Positions 42,993 through 53,250 are shown, counted from the stretch's first letter. The stretch is DNA of 64,000 nucleotides from Salinibacterium amurskyense (GCF_002797685.1 NZ_PGFH01000001.1:1302001-1366000), one strand, 5' to 3'. Translations and numbers: made by a program. The notes: generated by a model not told the origin, from the sequence alone.

Positions 42993-44249
42993 ATGACCGA
43001 ACTCGTGATCGTTGCCCTCGTGGTGTTCGCCTTCGCGATGGTGTCGCGCAAGCTGGCGCTGTCTCCCGTTACCGCGCCGATGGTGTTCACCGCGGCGGGC
43101 ATCCTGCTGGGCATTGTGGGCGCGCAGTGGTTTCAACTTGATCTCAAGAGCGAGGTCGTTTCGATCCTTGTTGAGGCCACTCTCGTCTTAGTGCTCTTTA
43201 CGGATGCCGTACGCATCGATTTACGAGCGTTGCGCACGCAGATCTTTCTTCCGCTGCGCTTGTTGGGTATCGGCCTGCCGCTCACGATTGTGCTCGGAGC
43301 GGTTGCCGCGTGGGCTCTCTTTGGTGAGCTCACCTTCATGGAGGCCGCTCTCATTGCCGCGATCTTGGCGCCGACGGATGCTGCGCTCGGCCAAGCGGTT
43401 GTCAGCGATAAGCGGTTGCCGGTTCGCATTCGGCAGGCCCTCAACGTGGAGAGTGGCCTGAACGACGGAATCATGGTTCCGGTTGTGACGGTCTTTCTGG
43501 CTATTGCCGCCACGGAAACCGGAGCCGCTTCGGGAGAGAGCTGGGGCCTCTTCGCGGCGCAGCAGATTGGCTTCGGAATTCTGTTCGGCGGGCTCGTTGG
43601 TGTCGTCGGCGGGTGGTTGCTGAGCCGAGCTGCACGGGCGGGCTGGGTCGATGGCATTTACCGCCAGTTGGCTACCATCGCGATCGCGGTCACGGCCTAT
43701 GCGAGTGCCGGCGCCCTAGGGGGCAACGGCTTCATTGCTGCGTTCGTCGCCGGTCTTGCGTTCAGCGCGGTGGCCCGCGACCACTGTGAGGATGTTCAAG
43801 ACTTCACTGAAGACGAGGGAGAGCTGCTCAGCTCGATCACTTTCTTGGTGTTCGGTGCGGTACTTGCAGCACCGATCCTCACCTCGCTCACGTGGCAGAT
43901 CGCGCTCTACGTGGTGCTGTCGCTGACGGTGGTGCGCATGGTGCCTGTTCTCTTGGCGCTGGCCTGGTCCGGAACCCGCTTTGAGACACGGCTCTTCATC
44001 GGTTGGTTCGGGCCGCGAGGGCTCGCCTCGATTTTGTTCGCGCTGCTCGTGTTCGATGAGTTGAGTGGATCCGTGGCCGACACCGTCTTCTCGGTGGCGG
44101 TGTGGACGATCCTCGTCAGCGTCTTTGCGCACGGCGCGACGGCAAGCCCGTGGACTTCTCGCTTGGCACACCGTCTGAGTTCGGCGCCGGCATCCGCCGC
44201 TGAGTTGAAGCATGTGCAGGAGATGCCCGCACGTCGTCGGTTCCGATGA
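42993..44249 (+). CDS. CPA1-family Na+(K+)/H+ antiporter
   Basis: 418 residues from ATG 42993, with GGAGG 5 nt upstream. The membrane part has 11-12 helices; ion-site residues are seen in ILAPTDAALGQAV (TD near 130) and NVESGLNDGIMVP (ND near 155), the CPA1 hallmark. A late IGWFGPRGLASILF is the NhaP-like helix. There is no long cytosolic tail. It exchanges Na+ or K+ for H+ to control pH and salt. Useful in a saline or alkaline habitat, which would fit a marine relative, but that is inference. Confidence 0.92.
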   Translation: MTELVIVALVVFAFAMVSRKLALSPVTAPMVFTAAGILLGIVGAQWFQLDLKSEVVSILVEATLVLVLFTDAVRIDLRALRTQIFLPLRLLGIGLPLTIVLGAVAAWALFGELTFMEAALIAAILAPTDAALGQAVVSDKRLPVRIRQALNVESGLNDGIMVPVVTVFLAIAATETGAASGESWGLFAAQQIGFGILFGGLVGVVGGWLLSRAARAGWVDGIYRQLATIAIAVTAYASAGALGGNGFIAAFVAGLAFSAVARDHCEDVQDFTEDEGELLSSITFLVFGAVLAAPILTSLTWQIALYVVLSLTVVRMVPVLLALAWSGTRFETRLFIGWFGPRGLASILFALLVFDELSGSVADTVFSVAVWTILVSVFAHGATASPWTSRLAHRLSSAPASAAELKHVQEMPARRRFR

Positions 44250-44279
44250 TTTTCGACGCAAAAGCAAAGTGCACTTGTG

Positions 44280-44304
44280 CTAGTCCAACTAGAACAACTA
44301 AAGT
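44280..44304 (+). promoter_or_regulatory. Operator candidate and -10 of the GntR operon
   Basis: CTAGTCCAACTAG (44280-44292, arms CTAGT/ACTAG) lies just upstream of TAAAGT (44299-44304), which ends 6 nt before the ATG. GGAG is in the gap and could also act as ribosome site. Autorepression of the operon is likely for YtrA-type regulators. Confidence 0.5.
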
Positions 44305-44310
44305 GGAGTC

Positions 44311-44661
44311 ATGCTAGTTCGAGTCGATCCCGCGTCAGAGACGCCACTGTTCGAGCAACTCGCGGCGAGCATCCGCCAATCGGTCATCGATAAGTCGGTC
44401 ACGGCAGGGGAGAGGCTCCCTAGTGCACGTGAGCTGGCCAGCTCGCTCGGCGTCAACATGCACACCGTGTTGCGCGCCTATCAAGAGCTGCGTGACGAAG
44501 GCTTCATCGAACTTCGCCGGGGCCGGGGAGCGATCATCGCGGCCACCGCCCACAGTTACGACACCCTGGCCGATGGCATCACCGCGATCGTGGCCGAAGC
44601 CCGCACCCAGAACGTTTCCCTAGCTGCACTGACCGCCCTCATCCGAGAGGAATACAAATGA
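44311..44661 (+). CDS. GntR-family regulator, YtrA subfamily
   Basis: 116 residues, the short YtrA form with only a winged helix-turn-helix and a dimerising tail. The N-terminus reads DPASETPLFEQLAASIRQSV, the helix-turn-helix LPSARELASSLGVNMHTVLRAYQEL, and the wing IELRRGRGAII. Such regulators usually repress the operon they lead. Its stop overlaps the next start by 4 nt. Confidence 0.93.
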   Translation: MLVRVDPASETPLFEQLAASIRQSVIDKSVTAGERLPSARELASSLGVNMHTVLRAYQELRDEGFIELRRGRGAIIAATAHSYDTLADGITAIVAEARTQNVSLAALTALIREEYK

Positions 44662-45662
44662 CCCTTCCTGCCGAGAACGTTGCGCCCCAACTCACGCGCA
44701 ACCGTCGCCTCATCATCGTGATCGGCGTGGTGATCCCACTGCTCATCACTATGGCCGCGGCCTTCGTCATGGCACTGTGGGTCCCCGAGCTTCCGAACCC
44801 CGTCGCATCGCACTGGGGAACCTCCGGGCCCGATGGCTACTCCACGGTGGGAAGCGTCATCGCGCTCCCGCTCTTGCTGACTCTCGTCTTCGCCGCGCTC
44901 GCCGCGTTCGGGAGTTGGAAGGGCGGCCCTAACGGCGGCATGCTCTGGGCGCACAAAATCATGGTGGCGGCATCCGTGTTCCTTTCCATCTCTCTGAGCG
45001 TGACCGCGGCCGGCTCACTCGCCGTTCAGCGTGGACTCGACAATGCCGAGAACGCTCCGGCAATCGGCGGAATCGCGCTCGCCGCGTTCCCCATCGCCTT
45101 TGTAGTGGCGGTGTTCGCCTGGCTCATGCTGCCAGCGTCCGAACGCATCCAGTCGACACCCGTCGCGGCGAAGCCGATCGCCGGCACCACAACGCAGCGC
45201 GTTCACTTCTCCAGCACTACTCGCGTGGGCGCCGGTGTGCTTGTGGTCGTCGCCGTTGCGCTCCTAGCGCTCGGAATTGCCTTGGGCGTGCAGGCGGTGA
45301 GCAACCCCGCCGAGCTCTTGCTCCCCGCAGTCATCGGACTCGTCGTGATGGCGCTCGCCGTGAGCACGCTGTCGTGGCGCGTGACCATCGATCAGCGTGG
45401 GCTGAAGGTTCGCTCCGCCTTCGGCTTTCCCCGCGCCACGATTGCTCCCGACCAGATCGCCTCGGTCGCGACGGTCGAGGTGAACCCAATCGGCGAATTC
45501 GGCGGCTACGGCTGGCGTTGGGCTCCGGATGGCCGCAGCGGCATCGTGCTTTCCAAAGGCGAAGCCCTCGAGGTAACGCGCACCAACGGCAAGCGGTTCA
45601 TCGTCACGATGCACGATGCTCAACTCGCCGCTGAAGCGCTCGCCACGGTCGCCAAGAAATAG
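44658..45662 (+). CDS. DUF1648 membrane protein with C-terminal PH-like domain
   Basis: 334 residues. An N-terminal DUF1648 segment has the motif PNPVASHWGTSGPDG near 45-60. Five membrane helices span about 18-220. The last about 110 residues (VTIDQRGLKVRSAFGFPRATI to AALATVAKK region) form a soluble bacterial PH-like domain. DUF1648 proteins accompany YtrA-type GntR regulators and often respond to envelope stress or antibiotics. The PH-like part is paralogous to the next gene. Exact role unknown. Confidence 0.85.
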   Translation: MTLPAENVAPQLTRNRRLIIVIGVVIPLLITMAAAFVMALWVPELPNPVASHWGTSGPDGYSTVGSVIALPLLLTLVFAALAAFGSWKGGPNGGMLWAHKIMVAASVFLSISLSVTAAGSLAVQRGLDNAENAPAIGGIALAAFPIAFVVAVFAWLMLPASERIQSTPVAAKPIAGTTTQRVHFSSTTRVGAGVLVVVAVALLALGIALGVQAVSNPAELLLPAVIGLVVMALAVSTLSWRVTIDQRGLKVRSAFGFPRATIAPDQIASVATVEVNPIGEFGGYGWRWAPDGRSGIVLSKGEALEVTRTNGKRFIVTMHDAQLAAEALATVAKK

Positions 45663-45668
45663 CGCTCC
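45633..45668 (+). repeat. 36-nt direct repeat, copy 1 (end of DUF1648 gene)
   Basis: Identical over 36 nt to 46244-46279. It covers the last codons, the stop codon and six bases beyond it. Confidence 0.9.
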
Positions 45669-45700
45669 GAACATTCGACTCAACTGCTTACAGGAGCCAC

Positions 45701-46273
45701 ATGTCTCAGCCACCGAAAGGTCGGCACAGCAGCGATTCTCCGCCAGCTCTGCAGAAAGTGAAGTCGCCGATGCTTCGCGAGCCGACGCACGTGTTTTACT
45801 CGCGCGTCGAAGGTTCTTGGGTTCACTGGGTGGGGATAGGTCTAGTCGTCGTTGTCGTGTTTCTGTTGGTCTTGTTGTTCATGCCGGGTATTCACGTCCT
45901 CTCGCTCACAACCCGGTTGCTTATGGGCCTTGCGATGGTGAGTTTGCTGAGCGTCTTGATGATCCCGTTCACCAGCACTCTCACGATAAAAATCGTGATC
46001 GATCGCGACGCATTGCGGGTGCGCTCAACGTTCGGCTGGCCATTGATCACGATTCGGCGCGAGAAAATCACCACTGTTGAAGTCGTCGATTACGACACGT
46101 GGAACGGTTTCGGACGACTTGGGCTAGTTTGGGGATTCGGTGGCCGGAGTGGGCTTGTGCTGTTTGACGGCCCCGCTATCGAAGTCAATCAAACGAACGG
46201 GAAGTGTTTCGTCCTCTCCGTGCGTGACGCTGAAGCCGCCGCCGAAGCGCTCGCCACGGTCGCCAAGAAATAG
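45701..46273 (+). CDS. PH-like membrane protein, paralogue of the upstream C-terminal domain
   Basis: 190 residues. Two membrane helices (about 43-62, 68-90) precede a PH-like domain: IKIVIDRDALRVRSTFGWPLITIRREKI, then NGFGRLGLVWGFGGRSGLVLF, ending AEALATVAKK. The last ten residues are identical to those of the upstream protein, and the DNA identity passes the stop codon, so one copy arose from the other recently or by gene conversion. Start ATG 45701 with AGGAG 6 nt upstream. Part of the GntR operon. Function unknown. Confidence 0.85.
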   Translation: MSQPPKGRHSSDSPPALQKVKSPMLREPTHVFYSRVEGSWVHWVGIGLVVVVVFLLVLLFMPGIHVLSLTTRLLMGLAMVSLLSVLMIPFTSTLTIKIVIDRDALRVRSTFGWPLITIRREKITTVEVVDYDTWNGFGRLGLVWGFGGRSGLVLFDGPAIEVNQTNGKCFVLSVRDAEAAAEALATVAKK

Positions 46274-46279
46274 CGCTCC
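46244..46279 (+). repeat. 36-nt direct repeat, copy 2 (end of PH-like gene)
   Basis: Identical to 45633-45668, including stop codon and six downstream bases. Confidence 0.9.
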
Positions 46280-46297
46280 ACGGTCAGCTAACTCGCG

Positions 46298-46303
46298 TAT
46301 CAT
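46298..46303 (+). promoter_or_regulatory. -10 element of the ileS T-box transcript
   Basis: TATCAT, one base from consensus, would start the RNA about 46310, just ahead of the T-box stem I. No good -35 was seen. Confidence 0.4.
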
Positions 46304-46312
46304 TGACGCACA

Positions 46313-46516
46313 CGCTATGAACCGGCTATCACCGGGGAGCGTTCGGAAGAAATCGTCTCAACTTCAGCTTCGGCGGGGGAGCGGGCGGCGGTAGAACCGA
46401 ACGGGTAAGCCCGTTACAGCGATACGAGTGGTGTGCCTCCGGGTGCACAAGCGGGGTGGTACCGCGGCCGTGAGGTCGTCCTCGTGCAGATTATTCGCAC
46501 CCACGTACCACTGGAG
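46313..46516 (+). promoter_or_regulatory. T-box riboswitch (isoleucine, translational, ultra-short stem I)
   Basis: Stem I is a short hairpin: CGCT (46313) pairs AGCG (46339-46342), CCGG (46323-46326) pairs CCGG (46333-46336), with the specifier ATC (46329-46331, Ile) in the apical loop. The T-box GGGGTGGTACCGCGG lies at about 46453-46467; its TGGT matches tRNA ending ACCA. GTGGTAC (46456-46462) can pair perfectly with GTACCAC (46505-46511) directly before the GGAG ribosome site (46513-46516). Uncharged tRNA-Ile would open that sequestrator, so control is at translation of ileS. Confidence 0.93.
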
Positions 46517-46520
46517 CCTC

Positions 46521-49500
46521 ATGTCGTATCCCCGCCACAGCTCAGACGATTCCGTCGCGCCGTCACCGAAGTTTCCGGCGATCGAAGAGCAGGTGCTCTC
46601 ATACTGGAAATCCGACGACACTTTTCAGGCATCCATTGACCAGCGTGAAGGCGCCGATGAGTGGGTCTTCTACGACGGCCCTCCTTTCGCCAACGGCCTC
46701 CCGCACTACGGTCACCTGCTGACCGGCTACGCCAAAGACCTCTTTCCGCGCTTCCAAACCATGCGAGGCAAGCAAGTGCACCGCCGCTTCGGCTGGGACA
46801 CTCACGGATTGCCCGCTGAGCTCGAGGCAATGCGCCAGCTCGGCATCACCGAGAAGAGCCAGATCGAAGAGATGGGCATCGACACGTTCAATGCCGCTGC
46901 TCGCGAATCGGTGCTCAAGTACACCGGTGAATGGCAAGAGTATGTGACGCGCATGGCACGTTGGGTCGACTTCGAGAACGACTACAAGACGCTTGACGTG
47001 GGCTTCATGGAGAGCGTCATCTGGGCGTTCAAGCAACTGCACCAGAAAAACCTCGCGTACGAAGGCTTCAGGGTGCTGCCGTACTGCTGGAACGACGAGA
47101 CTCCACTCTCCAACCACGAACTGCGCATGGATGACGACGTCTACAAGATGCGTCAAGACCAGACCGTCACGGTCACCTTCCCGCTCGACGGCGTGAAGGC
47201 CGAAAGCCTCGGCCTTACCGGCGTGAAGGCTCTCGCCTGGACGACCACTCCGTGGACTCTGCCCACCAACCTTGCGCTCGCTGTCGGCCCCGACATCGAT
47301 TACGCAGTGCTGCCGTCTGGCCCCCTCGGTGCTGGCGACGGATCCGAAGAAGGAGCGGCGCAGTTTTTGCTCGCCGCCGACACCATCGCGGCGTACGCAA
47401 AAGAACTCGGCTACGAGACAGCGGAAGAAGCCGTTGCTGCCATCTCGCGCACGCTCAAGGGTGCCGAACTCGAGGGCGTTCGCTACGACCGTCTCTGGGA
47501 CTTCTACGCGGATGCCGAAACGTACGGCACCGAAAATGCGTGGCAGTTCCTGGTCGCCGACTACGTCGCCACGGGTGAAGGTACCGGCATCGTGCATCAG
47601 GCGCCCGCCTACGGTGAAGATGACCAAAACGTCTGTGCTGCTGCGGGCATCCCCGTTGTCATCTCGGTCGACGACGGCGGCAAGTTCTTGTCGTCGGTCG
47701 CACCGGTCGCCGGTATGCAGGTCTTCGATGCCAACAAGCCACTCACGAAGTTGCTGCGCGAAGAGGGCCGCCTGCTCAAGGTCGCCAGCTACGAGCACTC
47801 GTACCCGCACTGCTGGCGCTGCCGCAACCCCTTGATTTACAAGGCTGTCTCGAGCTGGTTCGTGAAGGTTCCCGAGTTCCGCGACCGCATGAGCGAGCTC
47901 AACCAGGAGATCAACTGGGTTCCCGAGAACGTCAAGGAGGGCCAGTTTGGCAAGTGGGTGGGCAATGCCCGCGACTGGTCGATCAGCCGTAACCGTTACT
48001 GGGGTTCGCCGATCCCGATCTGGAAGAGCAACAACCCCGACTTCCCCCGCGTGGATGTTTACGGCTCGCTTGCCGAGATCGAAGCAGACTTCGGTCGCTT
48101 GCCTCTCAATCACGATGGCGAGCCCGACCTGCACCGCCCGTTTATCGATGAGCTGACACGCCCCAACCCCGACGACCCGAGCGGTCAGTCGACGATGCGC
48201 CGCATCGAAGACGTGCTCGACGTCTGGTTCGATTCGGGCTCGATGCCCTTCGCTCAGGTTCACTACCCCTTTGAGAACCAGGAGTGGTTCGACAGCCACA
48301 GCCCGGCCGACTTCATCGTGGAGTACATCGGTCAGACCCGTGGCTGGTTCTACACCTTGCACACGCTCTCCACGGCGTTGTTCGATCGCCCGGCATTCTC
48401 GAACGTCATCAGCCACGGCATCGTGCTCGGCAACGACGGCCAGAAGATGTCGAAGAGCCTGCGTAACTACCCGGACGTCTCCGAGGTGTTCGAGCGTGAC
48501 GGCGCTGACGCGATGCGCTGGTTCCTGATGTCGAGCTCGGTGATCCGTGGCGGAAACCTCATGGTTACCGAAGAGGGCATCCGCGATGGTGTTCGTCAGG
48601 TTCTTCTTCCGCTGTGGAGCACGTACTACTTCTTCACCCTGTATGCCAACGCGGCCGACAATTACGAGGCTCAGTGGCGCACAGACTCCGAAAACGTTCT
48701 TGACCGCTACTTGCTGGCTAAGACGCGTGAACTGATCGAGGATGTCACCGCTGAACTTGATGCGCTCGACAGCCCGATGGCCGCGGCCAAGCTCCGCGAC
48801 TTCGCCGACGTTCTGACCAACTGGTACGTGCGTCGCAGCCGCGACCGCTTCTGGAGCGGCGACGACACGGATGCCTTCGACACCCTCTTCACGGTGCTCG
48901 AGACGGTGGCGCGCGTTGCTGCCCCGCTGCTTCCGCTCGTCTCGGAAGAGATGTGGCGCGGCCTTACGGGTGAGCGCAGCGTTCACCTCACCGACTGGCC
49001 CGATGCTTCGGCGTTCCCCGCCGATCACGACCTCGTGGCTTCGATGGACCGCGTTCGCGAGATTGCCTCCAGTGGGCTCGCTCTGCGCAAGGCCCGCAGC
49101 CTGCGCGTGCGTCTGCCGTTGGCATCGCTCACCGTCGTCAGTGCCGTGCCGTCGGCTCTCGCGCCCTTCAGCGACATCCTGCGTGACGAACTCAACGTCA
49201 AGGCGGTCAAGTTCGAACTTCTCGAAGAGGGATCGCTTGACAGCTTCGGCATCACCAAGAAGCTCACGGTCAACGCTCGTGCCCTCGGCCCGCGCGTGGG
49301 CAAGCAAGTGCAGCAGGTCATCAAGGAGGCCAAGGCCGGCAACTGGGAAACCACTGCCGAGGGTGTCTCCGTTGACGGCATGCCGCTTGAAGCTGGCGAG
49401 TACGAACTCCAGATGGAGGCCGCCGATGAAGCAAGCGCGATCGCGTTCCTCTCTGATGGCGGTTTCGTGATCATCGACACCCAGCTCACGCCGGAACTGT

Positions 49501-49811
49501 CGGCCGAGGGGCTCGCTCGCGACGTCATCCGTGCCATTCAGGATGCTCGCAAGGCTGCCGGCTTCGACGTCAGCGACCGTATCGCGCTCACCATCGGTGC
49601 GCTCGATGCCGCCGATCACGAAGCAATCGCGTTCCACAGCGCGATGATTGCGTCAGAAACGCTTGCAGCGGAATCCGTCGTTCAGGCCTTCGCGAACGAA
49701 CTCGAAGAGGGCACACTAGAAGTGCACCGCACGCAACTGGCGGCAGGAAAGTACGCCAATACTGGCGCGCTGGTGATCGATATCACCAAGATGGGAACGA
49801 CCAATGTCTGA
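46521..49811 (+). CDS. ileS: Isoleucyl-tRNA synthetase
   Basis: 1096 residues from ATG 46521, 4 nt after GGAG. The HIGH-type motif is HYGH at 62-65 ([12 protein letters not shown]) and KMSKS is in [13 protein letters not shown]. The editing domain has [15 protein letters not shown]. The C-terminal part shows the long bacterial/eukaryal-like ileS2 form, with [16 protein letters not shown] and a final beta region, and lacks the four-Cys zinc finger of the short form. Such long enzymes are often less sensitive to mupirocin. Translation is governed by the T-box. The folC start lies within its last codons. Confidence 0.96.
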   Translation: MSYPRHSSDDSVAPSPKFPAIEEQVLSYWKSDDTFQASIDQREGADEWVFYDGPPFANGLPHYGHLLTGYAKDLFPRFQTMRGKQVHRRFGWDTHGLPAELEAMRQLGITEKSQIEEMGIDTFNAAARESVLKYTGEWQEYVTRMARWVDFENDYKTLDVGFMESVIWAFKQLHQKNLAYEGFRVLPYCWNDETPLSNHELRMDDDVYKMRQDQTVTVTFPLDGVKAESLGLTGVKALAWTTTPWTLPTNLALAVGPDIDYAVLPSGPLGAGDGSEEGAAQFLLAADTIAAYAKELGYETAEEAVAAISRTLKGAELEGVRYDRLWDFYADAETYGTENAWQFLVADYVATGEGTGIVHQAPAYGEDDQNVCAAAGIPVVISVDDGGKFLSSVAPVAGMQVFDANKPLTKLLREEGRLLKVASYEHSYPHCWRCRNPLIYKAVSSWFVKVPEFRDRMSELNQEINWVPENVKEGQFGKWVGNARDWSISRNRYWGSPIPIWKSNNPDFPRVDVYGSLAEIEADFGRLPLNHDGEPDLHRPFIDELTRPNPDDPSGQSTMRRIEDVLDVWFDSGSMPFAQVHYPFENQEWFDSHSPADFIVEYIGQTRGWFYTLHTLSTALFDRPAFSNVISHGIVLGNDGQKMSKSLRNYPDVSEVFERDGADAMRWFLMSSSVIRGGNLMVTEEGIRDGVRQVLLPLWSTYYFFTLYANAADNYEAQWRTDSENVLDRYLLAKTRELIEDVTAELDALDSPMAAAKLRDFADVLTNWYVRRSRDRFWSGDDTDAFDTLFTVLETVARVAAPLLPLVSEEMWRGLTGERSVHLTDWPDASAFPADHDLVASMDRVREIASSGLALRKARSLRVRLPLASLTVVSAVPSALAPFSDILRDELNVKAVKFELLEEGSLDSFGITKKLTVNARALGPRVGKQVQQVIKEAKAGNWETTAEGVSVDGMPLEAGEYELQMEAADEASAIAFLSDGGFVIIDTQLTPELSAEGLARDVIRAIQDARKAAGFDVSDRIALTIGALDAADHEAIAFHSAMIASETLAAESVVQAFANELEEGTLEVHRTQLAAGKYANTGALVIDITKMGTTNV

Positions 49812-51336
49812 CCGCGATGATGAACTCGGCAACGACGGCCAATTCGACGAAAACGGCGACCCCATTGAGGTGGAGTTGACGGACGAAGAACGCGCCGAGC
49901 TCGGCCCGGATCACCCTCTCGCCGATCTGAGCCCCTTCGCCGACGGTTTCGAGGGCACCAATATCGACGACGATTCGGACTTCGAACTCGAAGACTCCGA
50001 GTATCAGTCGGATGCAGAGAACGTCTTCGAAGAACTTCTCGCGCGAGTGGGGGAGCAGGCGCCTCAGCCGCGGCTCGAAGCCACTCGTCGTGCCGTGGAA
50101 CTCATCGGCGACCCGCAGCGCACCTATCCCGTGATTCACATCACCGGTACGAACGGCAAGACGAGCACAAGCCGCATCACCGAGAGCATCTTGCGCGCCT
50201 ACGGGCTGCGTACGGGGCTTATGACGAGTCCGCACCTTGTGCGCGTCAACGAGCGCATCGTGATTGATGGCCGCCCCATTTCTAACCGGGCTTTGGCCGA
50301 GAACTGGGCTGACATCCGCCCGTTCCTGCTGATGGTCGATGCCGAGTTGCTCGCTAAGGGCGAAGAAGCTTTGACGTACTTCGAGGCGCTCACGGTGCTC
50401 GCGTTTGCGAGCTTCGCCGAGGCGCCCGTCGACGTCGCCATTCTTGAGGTCGGTATGGGCGGCGAGTGGGATTCCACGAACGTCGCCGATGGCCAGGTCG
50501 CGGTGTTCAGCCCGATTGCCCTCGACCACACGCACCGCTTGGGTTCGACGATCTCCGAGATCGCTCGCACGAAGGCGGGCATTATCAAGCCAGCTGCGGC
50601 GATCGTGTCTGCGCTGCAGACCGCGGATGCTCAGATCGAGCTTGAGCGTGCTGCTGACCTTACTGAATCCACGATGGGCGTGGAAGGCGATGCCTTCGAG
50701 CTCGTCAGTAGTGATGTTGCCGTCGGCGGCCAGCTCATCACCGTTCGCGGAATCGCTGGCACCTACTCCGATCTCTTCATGCCGCTGTTTGGCGAGTTCC
50801 AGGGGCACAACGCCGCCCTCGCCATCGCGGCCGTCGAGTCGTTCTTGGGCGCGGGCACGCAGGCTCTCGTTCACGATGTTCTTGCCGAAGGGCTGGCGAC
50901 CGTCACGTCGCCTGGTCGCCTCCAGGTAATTGGTGCTGAGCCGACGGTCATTGTGGATGCCGCTCACAACCCTCACGGTGCTGCTGCTCTCGCCGCCGCG
51001 CTCAAGGAATACTTCACCTTCGAAGACATCGCCTTCGTGATCGCGGTACTCGACGACAAGGATGCTGCCGGAATCGTCGGTGCCCTCGCCCCGATCGCCA
51101 ACCGCTTCTACGTCACCACGTCGGAGTCGGAGAGAGCAATTGCTCCCGAAGAACTCGTCGAGACCGTACGCACCTTTACCGATGAGACCACCGACTTCGA
51201 CACCTTCGCGGAGGCGATCGAGCTTGCTCGCAGTTGGGCAGGGGAGAACGAACGCCGCGCGGTTGTCGTGACCGGCTCAATCACGCTCGTCGGCGAGGCT
51301 CTCGCCTTGGCGAAGGCGGAAGGCTGGAAGCCATGA
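49804..51336 (+). CDS. folC: Dihydrofolate synthase / folylpolyglutamate synthase
   Basis: 510 residues. The Mur-ligase-type P-loop is [12 protein letters not shown] (GTNGKT at 115-120), then the [14 protein letters not shown] loop, [15 protein letters not shown] and the C-terminal [11 protein letters not shown]. It adds glutamates to dihydropteroate and folates. Residues 1-70 are an acidic extension ([27 protein letters not shown]) absent from most FolC proteins. The ATG lies inside ileS (8-nt overlap) and DUF4233 overlaps its stop by 4 nt. Confidence 0.95.
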   Translation: MSDRDDELGNDGQFDENGDPIEVELTDEERAELGPDHPLADLSPFADGFEGTNIDDDSDFELEDSEYQSDAENVFEELLARVGEQAPQPRLEATRRAVELIGDPQRTYPVIHITGTNGKTSTSRITESILRAYGLRTGLMTSPHLVRVNERIVIDGRPISNRALAENWADIRPFLLMVDAELLAKGEEALTYFEALTVLAFASFAEAPVDVAILEVGMGGEWDSTNVADGQVAVFSPIALDHTHRLGSTISEIARTKAGIIKPAAAIVSALQTADAQIELERAADLTESTMGVEGDAFELVSSDVAVGGQLITVRGIAGTYSDLFMPLFGEFQGHNAALAIAAVESFLGAGTQALVHDVLAEGLATVTSPGRLQVIGAEPTVIVDAAHNPHGAAALAAALKEYFTFEDIAFVIAVLDDKDAAGIVGALAPIANRFYVTTSESERAIAPEELVETVRTFTDETTDFDTFAEAIELARSWAGENERRAVVVTGSITLVGEALALAKAEGWKP

Positions 51337-51734
51337 CCGCGGAGCCCAAGGTTCGCCGCAAGCGGTCAGTAACCGAGCTGCTGCTGAGCATCGTGTTGGT
51401 GCTCGACGCCACGTTGATTTTCTTCGTCGCTCTCACCGCCTTCGGGCTCAAAGCGTTGCAGCCCGCTCCCGCCTTTATTGGGGGAGCAGTTCTCATCCTT
51501 GTGTTCGTAGCCTTGGCTCGCATGCTGCACCGTCCCGGTGCGATGGCTGTCGGTTGGGCGCTGCAGGTTGGGCTCATTGCGCTCGGCTTCATCCTCACCC
51601 CCATGTTCGTGGTGGGTGCCGGTTTCGCCGCCATTTGGGTGTTCTGCTTCATCAAGGGGCAGCAAATCGACCGTGCAAAAGCCGAAATTCTTAGTACCCA
51701 GTCCATGACCACCCCCTCTGAGGAGACACAATGA
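51333..51734 (+). CDS. DUF4233 membrane protein
   Basis: 133 residues from ATG 51333 (overlaps the folC stop). A basic N-terminus ([12 protein letters not shown]) precedes three to four helices (about 18-40, 45-65, 70-95), with [13 protein letters not shown] between. DUF4233 proteins occupy the folC-ndk gap across actinobacteria; their function is unknown. Both ends overlap neighbours by 4 nt, so it is obligately co-translated. Confidence 0.9.
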   Translation: MTAEPKVRRKRSVTELLLSIVLVLDATLIFFVALTAFGLKALQPAPAFIGGAVLILVFVALARMLHRPGAMAVGWALQVGLIALGFILTPMFVVGAGFAAIWVFCFIKGQQIDRAKAEILSTQSMTTPSEETQ

Positions 51735-52147
51735 ACATCGAAGAGACCCTTGTACTGATCAAGCCCGACGGCGTTGCTCGCAACCTGACCGGTGAAATCC
51801 TTCGCCGCATCGAAGCAAAGGGCTACCAGCTCGTTGACGTTCGACTCGTGCAGGCAGATGTTGACCTTCTGTCGCAGCACTACGCCGAGCACGAAGGCAA
51901 GCCCTTCTACGAGCCGCTTCTCGACTTCATGCAGTCGGGCCCGACGGTCGCGCTGCGCATCGCTGGCAACCGTGCCATCGAGGGATTCCGCTCGCTCGCC
52001 GGCACCACCGACCCCACCACGGCAGCTCCGGGAACCATCCGTGGCGACCTTGGCCGCGACTGGGGCCTCGCTGTTCAGCAAAACCTCGTTCACGGCAGCG
52101 ACTCGCCCGAGTCGGCCGCTCGTGAACTCGCGCTCTGGTTCGCCTAA
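51731..52147 (+). CDS. ndk: Nucleoside diphosphate kinase
   Basis: 138 residues. It moves phosphate between NTPs and NDPs through the histidine in [13 protein letters not shown] (H near 117). The N-terminus [20 protein letters not shown] is the family signature. The gene overlaps DUF4233 by 4 nt and ends the ileS-folC-DUF4233-ndk run. Confidence 0.98.
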   Translation: MNIEETLVLIKPDGVARNLTGEILRRIEAKGYQLVDVRLVQADVDLLSQHYAEHEGKPFYEPLLDFMQSGPTVALRIAGNRAIEGFRSLAGTTDPTTAAPGTIRGDLGRDWGLAVQQNLVHGSDSPESAARELALWFA

Positions 52148-52189
52148 AACCATTCCGCGAGTGAGCGACTCAACCGCTCCCCGCAGAAC

Positions 52190-52227
52190 AACGGCGTGAG
52201 CCTGACTTTGGTCAGACTCTCGCCGTT
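52190..52227 (+). terminator. Hairpin terminator after ndk
   Basis: 17-nt arms (52190-52206, 52211-52227) with two imperfect pairs and a 4-nt loop TTTG. Confidence 0.65.
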
Positions 52228-52322
52228 GGTGCGTTAAAGCGGTTTGTTTCCGGCTCGGCGCCAGTAGTCGCGTTGACCGCGGCGTTCTATTCGAACGCTG
52301 CGTTCCCGCCAGGGAATACGTT

Positions 52323-52922
52323 CTAGAGGTAGGCCAGCACGTCGAGTCGTACCTGGGCGACAACGGCAATGATGATGTACCCGACGATCGCGATGACGGG
52401 AACCCAGCTGTACGCTGCACCCGCGGCCTTTCGAATGCGCTTCGGCGCCGGGATCGCACCGACCTTGAAGTTACGCAGGGTCACTGCCCAGAACAGCGGA
52501 ATGGTCACCGACCACACGGTCATGCACCAGACGCACAGCGTGCCGAGGTTGAAAATGCTCTGATATGCCAGCCAGAGAATAAAGGCGAAAGCTCCTGCAA
52601 TCCCCAGGTTGAAGACCACCCAGAACCAGCTATTGAAGCGGGCACCGGCAAGAATCGCTGCGCCGACGACTACGGGGGCCATGAAAGCGATGAGCCCGAT
52701 GATGGGGTTGGGGAAGCCGAGAACGGCGCCTTGCTGGGATCCCAGGTTCGCGGCGCACTGCACTACGAGGCTGAAGTCGCAACTGAGATCGACGCCGGGA
52801 TTTTCGAGCGTATGAATCTTCTCGATCATTAGTTCGAAAGACGCCCAGAGACCAATCAGCCCGGCAAAAATCATGAAAATGGCGAGGGCGATGGGCCTGT
52901 TGCGAACCCCGGAAGCAGTCAT
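52323..52922 (-). CDS. Vitamin K epoxide reductase (VKOR) family protein
   Basis: 199 residues with five helices. The redox cysteines are C48 and C56 in the outer loop (LSCDFSLVVQC) and CVWC at 130-133 in the last core helix. It passes electrons from cysteines to quinone and reoxidises a DsbA-like partner, so it drives disulfide formation outside the cell. No thioredoxin domain is fused. GATAAT lies 6 nt before the ATG at 52922, so the transcript is likely leaderless. Divergent from rne. Confidence 0.93.
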   Translation of the reverse strand: MTASGVRNRPIALAIFMIFAGLIGLWASFELMIEKIHTLENPGVDLSCDFSLVVQCAANLGSQQGAVLGFPNPIIGLIAFMAPVVVGAAILAGARFNSWFWVVFNLGIAGAFAFILWLAYQSIFNLGTLCVWCMTVWSVTIPLFWAVTLRNFKVGAIPAPKRIRKAAGAAYSWVPVIAIVGYIIIAVVAQVRLDVLAYL

Positions 52923-53250
52923 GGAGGGATTATCGCACGCGCGCCCAGCTCACATTCTGAGAATGCGTGCGATAATGAACCGTAGTTATTCCGAGCCGCG
53001 CTCGGAACGACACCAAGAAGTCTTCCCGGGCATAGCGACCGGACCAGTTGCGCAACGCTAGTTGCGTGAGTCGAATAGCCAGTTTCGAAGTGCTGTGAGA
53101 GAGCACAACTGCAACGCGAGCCACGGGCCCGTTGCAGGACCTGAAGAATTAGTAGCGGTTCCTGAACCATAGGTTTGGTGGGGGAATAGCGCACGAGAGA
53201 GTACCCGGTAGGTGGCGCGGTCGCCTACGAGGGCTAGGAGTACACCAGCA
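52923..53250 (+). other. 328-nt divergent intergenic region and rne leader
   Basis: It holds the VKOR promoter at one end. Palindromic stretches occur near 53046-53066 (TTGCGCAACGCTAGTTGCG) and near 53210-53230 (GTAGG/CCTAC). RNase E genes of many bacteria have structured leaders that sense their own product, so this may serve that purpose. No gene seen; the ORFs crossing it lack recognisable domains. Confidence 0.4.

Noticed and set aside
46599-49637. 1012-residue minus-strand ORF antisense to ileS
   Set aside because: Opposite a complete ileS with all motifs; composition rich in His, Arg and Val as expected for an antisense shadow.
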